From an uncultured Collinsella sp. (lineage in GTDB: Bacteria > Actinomycetota > Coriobacteriia > Coriobacteriales > Coriobacteriaceae), in the NCBI GenBank assembly GCA_958405565.1, contig CATYEN010000004.1, positions 18,034 through 82,033 on the forward strand: a stretch of DNA of 64,000 bases. Direction: 5' to 3'. Of the stretch, positions 57,150 through 64,000 are shown piece by piece. A program made the translations under genes and the position numbers. A model generated the notes under the pieces. It ran no database searches. It was given only the letters and a program-made list of their open reading frames with translations, and had not been told where the DNA came from. Numbering within the stretch: position 1 is the first letter of the stretch; each line of letters starts with the position of its first letter.

Positions 57150-58640
57150 ATGAAGGTCAAGACTAGGACGGGCATAGTTTCGGGCAAGACGCTCGAAAAC
57201 GGGGTTGAAGCATTTTTGGGAATCCCCTATGCAAAGCAGCCGGTAGATGATCTTCGCTGGCGTGCCCCCGAGCGCCTTGACGATTCCGATGAGGAAATTG
57301 AATGCGTGGAATTCGGGCATTCTGCCAGGCAGTTTATCGATGAAGTCGAACTCGCTTCGCTTCATGAGCAAGGGGAGGATTGCCTGAGCCTTAACGTGTG
57401 GGTCAGGGGACACGAGCGCAAGAACCTTCCTGTCATGGTGTATATCCATGGAGGTGCCTACTTCTCAGGCGGATCTGCCGACCCGCTATATAACGGCTCC
57501 AATTTTGCGGCAGCGAAGGATGTCGTTATTGTTTCGATTAACTACCGTCTGAACTTGTTTGGATCGCTGCTGCTCGATTGCCTGCCGGGTGGAGAGGATT
57601 ACAAAGAGGCTGGTTATCTTGCCATTCTTGATCAAATCCGCGCGCTCGAGTGGGTGCATGAGAATATTTCCGCCTTCGGCGGTGACCCCAATTGCGTTAC
57701 GCTTTTCGGTGAGTCGGCAGGTTCTTCCAGCCAGGCTCTTCTATCCATTTTGCCAGAGGCAAATAAGTATTTCCAACGTGCGATTTTGGAATCCGGCCCT
57801 ATCCAGCTTTATAAGACCCGTGAGCGCGGCGAGCACTTTGCTCGGGAGTTCGCCGAAATCATGGGATGCAAAACCGCCCAAGATCTCTTGGCGAAGTCGG
57901 CAGACGAGCTCATTGAGGGCATGCAGGTGTGGTGCGATCGTCATACTTACGAAGTGTCGCTAATTTTCTCGCCGGTTTGCGACGGTACTTTCCTTCCTAA
58001 AAAGCCGATGAAGGCCTGGGCGGAGGGCGCAGCCAAGGATATCGATATTATGATTGGGTGTACCGAGGACGAGTTTACGTATTTCCATTTCTACTTCGAT
58101 GACCTTCCCGGATTCTGGCACGGCCAATTCCCGATTCATTTTGATGATCAGATTGATATTGATTACTGGGAGCAGGCATATCGAGAGGCATGGCCTGAGC
58201 GCGATTTTGCCGAGAATTACACCAATTTTATGAACTCAACCGGTTTCTTTGTCGGCACCGACCTTATGGCTGAAGAGCAGTCGGCGTTTAAACCCGTGTA
58301 CAACTATTTGTTCCGTTATAAATCTCGTGTCGAGGGAATGGGTTCTTGCCACGCAATCGAGGTGCCGTTCGTTTTCAAGAATCTTGATACCGCGAGTGGT
58401 CTGATGTTTACGGGCGACAATCCTCCAGCGCATCTCGCGGATGAAGTGAACGATGCGTGGTTCAGCTTTGCGAAGACGGGCAAGCCGATTGTTGAGGGCA
58501 AGGCGCCATGGGACCCCTATACCGCTGAGAACCACATTCATATGGTAATTGACGAAAACGAGTGGAAGCCGGTGCATTCGCTGCATGCCAAAGAAGATTC
58601 GGTGTTCCGTCCTATGTACGAGGTACTACTCAACGATTAG
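57150..58640 (+). CDS. type-B carboxylesterase
   Basis: A 496-aa alpha/beta hydrolase of the carboxylesterase/lipase family. GIPYAKQPVDDLRWRAPE and EDCLSLNVWV near the start, the oxyanion HGGAYFSGGSA and the nucleophile GESAGSSSQALL (near residue 190) are typical; the Glu and His of the triad are in ITDEFTYFHF-like TEDEFTYFH and SCHAIEVPFVF. No signal peptide, so it acts inside the cell on ester or carbamate substrates. ATG 57150 follows GAGGAAGG. With two MFS transporters downstream it may break down an imported ester. Confidence 0.88.
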   Translation: MKVKTRTGIVSGKTLENGVEAFLGIPYAKQPVDDLRWRAPERLDDSDEEIECVEFGHSARQFIDEVELASLHEQGEDCLSLNVWVRGHERKNLPVMVYIHGGAYFSGGSADPLYNGSNFAAAKDVVIVSINYRLNLFGSLLLDCLPGGEDYKEAGYLAILDQIRALEWVHENISAFGGDPNCVTLFGESAGSSSQALLSILPEANKYFQRAILESGPIQLYKTRERGEHFAREFAEIMGCKTAQDLLAKSADELIEGMQVWCDRHTYEVSLIFSPVCDGTFLPKKPMKAWAEGAAKDIDIMIGCTEDEFTYFHFYFDDLPGFWHGQFPIHFDDQIDIDYWEQAYREAWPERDFAENYTNFMNSTGFFVGTDLMAEEQSAFKPVYNYLFRYKSRVEGMGSCHAIEVPFVFKNLDTASGLMFTGDNPPAHLADEVNDAWFSFAKTGKPIVEGKAPWDPYTAENHIHMVIDENEWKPVHSLHAKEDSVFRPMYEVLLND

Positions 58641-58717
58641 TGAAAGAAGCCGCAATGGAGTGGGCTAATTAGCCCCATTGAATTCAGCTCGAACTATCCC
58701 TGCGTAAGGAGAAAGAA

Positions 58718-59935
58718 ATGGCTCAAGAAGAAAAGCTATCGGGTTATCGGTGGATGATCTTATTCGTAGTTTGCCTCATTTGCTTCATGGCAAACTTCAT
58801 GCAATATCAGGTTTCAGCATGGGGCGTCGTCGTGATGACGACTCTCGGCATCGATGCCGGTGGGCTTACCAATCTCATGTTGATGCCGATGCTCACCGCT
58901 GTGTTTTTGTCGATTCCTGCAGGATCTCTTGCTGATCGCTACGGCGTTAAGCTTGTCGTGTCAATTGGCATGGTGCTTTCTGCCGTGGGCGGCTTTCTGC
59001 GCTATTTCATGATTAATGACTTTACCGTGCAGATCGTTTCGATGTTTATGATCGGCTTTGGCATTGCGGCGCTCAATGCCAATCTGGCAAAGGTGCTGGG
59101 TTCCTGGTTTAAACAGCAGACCTCCCTTGCCGTGGGAGTTTTCTATGCCGCCTCATGTGTGTCCATCGTGATAGCCCAGGCATTCAGCACTTATTTTCCT
59201 ACGCTTGACGTGTCTTATCTGGTCGCTGCTATTGCCGAAGCTGTAACTGCTGCTCTGTGGATCTTCTTTATGAGGAACGTCCCGGAGGGCGAGCCCATGC
59301 CCGAGCCCGAGCCGGTCATGAAGTACATTAAGATTGCCGCAAAGTCGCGCGGCGTTTGGTGCATTGCCTTGGCTTATGGCCTAACCCTCGCTTCAACCAC
59401 GGCATATTGTGCAATTCTCCCGTCTGCACTCGAACTCGTTCGCGGTGTTGATACTGCTACTGCTGGATCTATGGCAGCAATCATTACTGTCGGCAGCTTC
59501 TTTGCCTGTTTTGCGGGACCGGCTGCCGTCCTCAAGCTCGGTAAGAACAAGCCGTTTCTCATTGTAACGACGGTGATTGCCGCTGTTGTAATGGTTGCAA
59601 ACTGGTTTTTGCCGCTTGGCACCGTCATGTGGGTGGCTCTCGTCCTCAACGGTTTTATGACGGCTCTTTCCGGCCCTATTATTCAGGCAATGACTCCTGA
59701 CCTTCCCGAGATTGGTGCAAAATATGCTGGTAGCGCTGGCGGAATAATCGGTACCGTTGGCCTTCTTTGCTCCTATTTTGTTCCCGTTATTGTCTCGTCA
59801 ATTTCTGGCGACAATTGGACGTTGAACTTTACGATCGAATCGATTCTCTTCCTCGCCAGTGTTTTGCCTATTGCGATGCTGCCTGAAACTGGCGCTGCGG
59901 CAAAAGCCGAGATGCCTGAGGCCACTGAAATATAA
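58718..59935 (+). CDS. MFS transporter, copy 1
   Basis: A 405-aa major facilitator protein with 12 hydrophobic segments. GYRWMILFVVCLICFMANFMQ begins the first helix and DRYGVKLVVSIGM is the loop 2-3 motif A. It matches the next MFS gene (60010) helix by helix, so the two are tandem duplicates. ATG 58718 follows AAGGAG. Probably imports the ester handled by the carboxylesterase, or exports its products. Confidence 0.85.
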   Translation: MAQEEKLSGYRWMILFVVCLICFMANFMQYQVSAWGVVVMTTLGIDAGGLTNLMLMPMLTAVFLSIPAGSLADRYGVKLVVSIGMVLSAVGGFLRYFMINDFTVQIVSMFMIGFGIAALNANLAKVLGSWFKQQTSLAVGVFYAASCVSIVIAQAFSTYFPTLDVSYLVAAIAEAVTAALWIFFMRNVPEGEPMPEPEPVMKYIKIAAKSRGVWCIALAYGLTLASTTAYCAILPSALELVRGVDTATAGSMAAIITVGSFFACFAGPAAVLKLGKNKPFLIVTTVIAAVVMVANWFLPLGTVMWVALVLNGFMTALSGPIIQAMTPDLPEIGAKYAGSAGGIIGTVGLLCSYFVPVIVSSISGDNWTLNFTIESILFLASVLPIAMLPETGAAAKAEMPEATEI

Positions 59936-60009
59936 TAGAACGCTGTTTCGCATGGTCGCGGCCTCCTGATGATAGGGGACGCGACCATTTTTAAAGTGAG
60001 GTGGGCACC

Positions 60010-61230
60010 ATGGACGGTGACGCACGGGAAATAACGCTCAGGGATGAGCAGGGGCCGGCTTCGAGCGGTTACCGCTGGTTAATATTGCTGTTGACGTGTG
60101 GCCTCTGTTTTTTGGGCAACTATATGCAGTATCAGGTCGCCGCCTACGCCACGGTCATCATGCCTCAGATGAATATCGACCCTGTCGGATTCTCGTCTCT
60201 CTTTCTGGCGCCAATGCTCGCGGCGGTTTTCTTTAGTCTTCCGTTCGGATCACTTGGAGATAGGTTTGGGCCCAAAGTAGTGATACTTGGCGGGTTTTGC
60301 GTTTCCTTAGTTGGCGGCGCGATCAGAATAATCAGCCTATCGAACTTTCCTGCTCAACTTGTCTCGATGTTTTGCATTGGCGTGGGGATGGCGGCATTGA
60401 CTGCCAATAATGCAAAGACGCTTGGACTTTGGTTTGCAGATAAGACGGATGTTGCGATGGGCATTTACTATGCGGCGACTTGCTTTGGCATCGCGGCGGC
60501 CCAGGCGTCATCGGCGTTTATGCCTTCCGTGCTAATGGGCTATACAGCTGCAGAAGGGTTGTTGGCCGTTCTGACTATCTTCTGGAGCATATTTGGTAGG
60601 AACGTGCAGAATGACTCACTTATTCCTGATGGCATTGAGCACGACCAAGCACTTTTGACTGCATTTCGCTCGCGCAACGTTTGGCTTTGCGCGATTTGCG
60701 CCGCTTTCTCACTTGCTGCCACGACCGCCTTTTCTGGTGTGCTGCCTCAGGCTCTTGAGCTTGTGCGAGGCACCGATGCCTCGACGGCCGGCGAAATGGC
60801 GGCGCTGACAACCGCTGCTGGGATTGTCGGTTGCTTGATTGCTCCGATTCTTTACGGCAAATGCCGCCTTACGCGACCGTATCTTGTGATTGTCGGGCTT
60901 CTTGGTTCCATTTCAATTGCGGTTGCGTGGTTTGCCTCGGGCTTAAAGTCCATGGGGGTATTGCTTGCGGTGTGCGGCATCGTTACGAGCATGATGGGTC
61001 CAGTTGTTCAGGCTCTGCCAGTCTCATTTGCAGAAATCGGCACTCGTTATGCAGGCAGTGCTGGCGGCATTATGGCCGAAGTTAGCCTTTTGGGTTCTTA
61101 TATGCTTCCTATTGGGATTGCGGCTATTTCCGGTTCAGATTACGACAAACAAATGATGCTTATTACTCTGCTTTATGGTCTATCTGTCCTCCCGGTATTG
61201 ATCATTCCCGAGGTCAAACGCTCTGAATAG
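60010..61230 (+). CDS. MFS transporter, copy 2
   Basis: A 406-aa MFS protein, paralogue of the gene at 58718. GYRWLILLLTCGLCFLGNYMQ at helix 1 and DRFGPKVVILGGF at the loop motif show the likeness. ATG 60010 is preferred over GTG 60001 because GAGG is nearer the usual spacing. Tandem duplication suggests specialisation for different but related compounds. Confidence 0.84.
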   Translation: MDGDAREITLRDEQGPASSGYRWLILLLTCGLCFLGNYMQYQVAAYATVIMPQMNIDPVGFSSLFLAPMLAAVFFSLPFGSLGDRFGPKVVILGGFCVSLVGGAIRIISLSNFPAQLVSMFCIGVGMAALTANNAKTLGLWFADKTDVAMGIYYAATCFGIAAAQASSAFMPSVLMGYTAAEGLLAVLTIFWSIFGRNVQNDSLIPDGIEHDQALLTAFRSRNVWLCAICAAFSLAATTAFSGVLPQALELVRGTDASTAGEMAALTTAAGIVGCLIAPILYGKCRLTRPYLVIVGLLGSISIAVAWFASGLKSMGVLLAVCGIVTSMMGPVVQALPVSFAEIGTRYAGSAGGIMAEVSLLGSYMLPIGIAAISGSDYDKQMMLITLLYGLSVLPVLIIPEVKRSE

Positions 61231-61381
61231 GTACGAGCATATGGATGGATGAAGCCCTCTGGCCATTGCGATTGCCGGGGAATAGAATTCGCTCAATTGG
61301 GATCTTTGAAGTGGGCTAAACTGTTTTGGTGTTTCACTGAACAACACGACTTTTTGCGTTGTCACTAGAAAGGAACCAGCT

Positions 61382-61717
61382 ATGTGTGATTGCATCTTCT
61401 GCAAAATCGCCAACCACGAGATCCCCTCGACCGTCGTTTACGAGGACGACCAGGTCATCGCGTTCGACGACCTTAACCCCCAGGCGCCGGTCCATACGCT
61501 CGTGATTCCCAAGAAGCACTACAGCGACATCGCCGACAACGTGCCCGCCGAGACCATGGGCGCCATGGCCCACGCCATTCAGGAAGTCGCCAAGGCCAAG
61601 GGCCTGGAGGACGGTTTCCGTGTCATCTCCAACAAGGGCGTCAACGCCGGCCAGACCGTCATGCACTTCCACATGCACGTCCTCGGCGGCAAGAACCTGG
61701 GCGAGAACCTCATCTGA
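61382..61717 (+). CDS. HIT family protein
   Basis: A 111-aa nucleotide-binding phosphoramidase of the histidine triad family (Hint-like). CIFCKIANHEIP opens it and VMHFHMHVLGG holds the HxHxH triad. Typical length of about 110. ATG 61382 follows GAAAGG. Probably housekeeping and independent of the MFS genes. Confidence 0.93.
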   Translation: MCDCIFCKIANHEIPSTVVYEDDQVIAFDDLNPQAPVHTLVIPKKHYSDIADNVPAETMGAMAHAIQEVAKAKGLEDGFRVISNKGVNAGQTVMHFHMHVLGGKNLGENLI

Positions 61718-61758
61718 GGGCGCCTGGCCCGTCGACTTGGCTGCCTTTGGAGTAATCT

Positions 61759-62649
61759 ATGCAGCTTTCTCAACTCGGATACCTTCAAGCAGTAGCGAAC
61801 TATGGCGGCGTGCGCAAAGCAGCTCGCGCCGTTCATGTGAGTCCGCAGGCCGTTTCGTCGGCAATCAAAAAGCTGGAATCTGAGTATCAGATTGTTTTGC
61901 TCGACCGATCGGCGGGGGAGGCTGTTTTGTCTCCGGCGGGCAGAGAATTTGCGCGTCGTGCACGCGTGATCCTGGCGCAAGTCGACGATCTCAAAAAGTA
62001 CGCTCAATCGAGGGGCGATGGCGTTTCGCCCGACGGCCACTTTCGTCTTTACGCCCCTTGCCTTCATGGACGGGGGCGTCTTTTTGCTGAAAACTGGTAT
62101 GACTCGTTTGAGCGCTTGCATCCTCAGATCCACCTCGATGTGTGGCATCAGCCAACTGCAACATGTTTTGAGTCGCTCATGCTTGGCATTTCGGATGCAG
62201 CCATCTCATTTGAAGAGCCCCGGGACAGCGCCCTTTCTTCGAAATGCCTGGGTGAAAAGGAGCTCAAGGTTCTTTCGTGCCCGGTGGGCCATCAATCTGT
62301 GGACGCTATGACCATTCGTGAGCTACTGGGCGGCAGGCTCGCTGTTCCAATTAATTTGTCGCCCTGTCTCAATGCAATCAACCAATGCCCCGAAGCTCAG
62401 CTCGTTAATTTCCGCTTCCGTGATGTCGAATACGGAAGCAGGGCTCAGGTTGAGTTTCTTCAAGCCGGGGGATTGATACTGAGCTTCTCTGGTTCTTCTC
62501 TCGCATCGGATGGATCAGAAGTGAGCGAGTGTTCCATTGAAGGATCGCGTGACGTAACTCTGCCTATCTACTTTTGCTATCGGCATAATGCGTGGACCGA
62601 TCGACACCAGACGGTTTTCCTTCACCTATTGCGTCATCTCGCTTCGTGA
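61759..62649 (+). CDS. LysR family transcriptional regulator
   Basis: A 296-aa regulator. GYLQAVANYGGVRKAARAVH and SPQAVSSAIKKLESEYQ form the HTH; the ligand-binding domain covers residues about 90-290 (HFRLYAPCLHGRGRLFAENW, GGRLAVPINLSPC). The ligand is unknown. ATG 61759 has a weak upstream site (TTTGGAG). The MFS gene 119 bp downstream is a plausible target. Confidence 0.87.
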   Translation: MQLSQLGYLQAVANYGGVRKAARAVHVSPQAVSSAIKKLESEYQIVLLDRSAGEAVLSPAGREFARRARVILAQVDDLKKYAQSRGDGVSPDGHFRLYAPCLHGRGRLFAENWYDSFERLHPQIHLDVWHQPTATCFESLMLGISDAAISFEEPRDSALSSKCLGEKELKVLSCPVGHQSVDAMTIRELLGGRLAVPINLSPCLNAINQCPEAQLVNFRFRDVEYGSRAQVEFLQAGGLILSFSGSSLASDGSEVSECSIEGSRDVTLPIYFCYRHNAWTDRHQTVFLHLLRHLAS

Positions 62650-62768
62650 GACTATTTGGCATTGCGTCGTCAAGTGAATAGTGACGCTTCGTAACGCATG
62701 GTTGACGGCTTTGCCCTCATGCTTTTCCAAGATTCCGATTTAGATTGCTGGCTCTTGGAGGGCGGAGC

Positions 62769-63929
62769 ATGAAAAACCGTACGGTTTTGCTTTATATGAC
62801 GTTCGTTTTTCTGTCGAACCTCAGCACCATTTTGTATTTTCTAACTGTCTACCTTGAGTTCGTCGGGCTTTCGATGGTAGCGATTTCTAGCATGATGATT
62901 GCGTATCAAGTGAGCAAGTTCATCCTTGAAGTTCCCACTGGCTATATTGCTGATAGGTTTGGACGAAAGGTGAGCGGCCTCGTTGGCATTGTGGGGATGC
63001 TTGGGTACTACGCCGCCCTGCTTCTCATCCGATCTCCCCTGCTTTTAATCGGCGCGTTTGCTCTCAAAGGTTTTGCCGTTGCATGTGTGAGCGGATCCAT
63101 CGAAGCGATTTACATTGACAGCGTCTCTCAGGACCAGCTCGTAAGACTTAATGTCGTTGAGCGATTTGTCTTCTATGCGTCTTATGCCCTCTCCGCTTGT
63201 GTGGGCGGTTTCATTTCGTCCGTCGGTGCATACCTCATTGGTCTTTCGGCAGATATCATCGCAATGGTGTTGACGTTGGTTGTTGTTGTCTGCATTCCTG
63301 AGATGCGAAGAGAGGGCACTGCGACGACAACTGAACGTGGAATGAGCCCGAAGATGATCGGGGACGCAATTGCGGGTAACGGCATTCTTCGCTCAGCGTT
63401 CATCATGGACTGTTCTCAGGCATTTGCTTTCGTCGCTCTGGAAGACTTTTTCTCACTGCTGCTTGCGGGTCGCGGAATGAATGCCGTCGCTTCGGGTGTG
63501 ACCATTGCGGTCCAGCTCTTTGTCTCCGCCTCCATAGGGTTTATTGTGCCTAGCGTGATTGCTCGTGTCGACAAGGGCCGTTTTGCGCGCATTTGCGGCA
63601 TAGCGCGTCTTTGCCTAACCGCTTTGTTTTTGATCCCCCTTACTCCAGCCTATTTATTGCCTGTGTTTTATGTGCTGCAGACGGTTGCGTACTCGTTGTT
63701 TGCCCCAATCAAATACTCAGTTTTCCAAAATGCTGCCGATTCAGCGATGCGCTGTTCGCTGATTTCGGTTCAAAGCCAGATGGTGGCGGTGGGCGCCGTT
63801 CTTTTCTATCTGCTCAATGCTGTGTTGAGTAGCGTTGTGGGTATTCGGGTTGTGCTGCTTGTTGCGCTTGTGATTTCTTCTCTGGCGTATGTCCCCGCGT
63901 TATTTCGCCTTACAAGTCAAAGGTCATGA
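62769..63929 (+). CDS. MFS transporter, DHA-like
   Basis: A 386-aa major facilitator protein with 12 hydrophobic segments. MKNRTVLLYMTFVFLSNLST and DRFGRKVSGLVGIVGMLGYY mark helix 1 and the loop motif. It belongs to a different subfamily from the two upstream copies, nearer to drug or sugar efflux types. ATG 62769 follows GGAGG. Likely under control of the LysR gene. Confidence 0.82.
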   Translation: MKNRTVLLYMTFVFLSNLSTILYFLTVYLEFVGLSMVAISSMMIAYQVSKFILEVPTGYIADRFGRKVSGLVGIVGMLGYYAALLLIRSPLLLIGAFALKGFAVACVSGSIEAIYIDSVSQDQLVRLNVVERFVFYASYALSACVGGFISSVGAYLIGLSADIIAMVLTLVVVVCIPEMRREGTATTTERGMSPKMIGDAIAGNGILRSAFIMDCSQAFAFVALEDFFSLLLAGRGMNAVASGVTIAVQLFVSASIGFIVPSVIARVDKGRFARICGIARLCLTALFLIPLTPAYLLPVFYVLQTVAYSLFAPIKYSVFQNAADSAMRCSLISVQSQMVAVGAVLFYLLNAVLSSVVGIRVVLLVALVISSLAYVPALFRLTSQRS

Positions 63930-64000
63930 GCATGCATGCATCGATAGGTTGATTTCCGATCTCAGCCGAACACATTGAGCATATAGGCCGTTCCCGCAGT

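Noticed and set aside
1..64000. CRISPR arrays, rRNA, prophage or intact transposase genes
   Set aside because: No regularly spaced identical repeats, rRNA segments, phage structural genes or transposase motifs were found on reading.

Overview
The window looks like chromosomal DNA of a gut Coriobacteriia, most likely a Collinsella species. The GC content is high, nearly all genes have clear AAGGAG-type ribosome sites, and the gene repertoire (fused ECF transporter ATPase, TrpP-like proteins, SdpI/SdpR pair, DapH-type lysine pathway, D-aspartate ligase with racemase, LPXTG proteins) fits that group. The species call is inference from protein resemblance only. No rRNA, tRNA, CRISPR array, prophage or intact insertion sequence was seen.

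Layout. 1-3.1 kb: an unknown protein and two HAD phosphatases. 3.1-14.5 kb: a GntR regulator and a ten-gene catabolic cluster (YfcC transporter, two amidohydrolase-superfamily proteins with altered HxH motifs, FrlC-, FrlB- and FrlD-like enzymes, a second PfkB kinase, YjbQ, BtpA/SgcQ and FGGY kinase). The first half resembles fructoselysine (Amadori product) use; the second half has no pathway I can name. A terminator-like hairpin separates the halves, and a palindrome at the start of the operon is the likely GntR operator. 14.6-14.8 kb: a 230-bp MITE-like element with 31-bp perfect terminal inverted repeats. 14.8-29.2 kb: mostly housekeeping genes (TatD, TcdA, SdpR/SdpI, EttA, NAD synthetase, an aminotransferase, L-lactate dehydrogenase, a lipase-like protein, a nucleoid-associated protein).

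29.3-34.9 kb: lysine biosynthesis. A lysine riboswitch precedes a single long ORF joining LysA to DapA, followed by DapB and DapH; an M20 deacetylase is divergent. A strongly structured noncoding stretch follows dapH. 34.9-38 kb: a HigB/HigA toxin-antitoxin pair, a small membrane protein whose start lies behind a nine-G tract, an EcsC-family protein and two decayed remnants. 38-41 kb: an HTH protein, a membrane Ser/Thr kinase and a secreted peptidoglycan hydrolase. 41.3-44.3 kb: a MOSC protein, then an ATP-grasp ligase and aspartate racemase that resemble the D-aspartate cross-bridge system.

44.4-48.6 kb: an ECF transporter (EcfT, a double EcfA, two paralogous TrpP-like S components) preceded by a leader peptide with three consecutive Trp codons and an attenuator terminator, which strongly suggests a tryptophan-regulated tryptophan importer. 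48.7-56 kb: a surface C69 dipeptidase, a lipid kinase with a 30-aa membrane peptide, RNase D, a zinc peptidase and exonuclease VII. 56-64 kb: a MerR regulator divergent from a carboxylesterase and two duplicated MFS transporters, then HIT, LysR and a third MFS protein.
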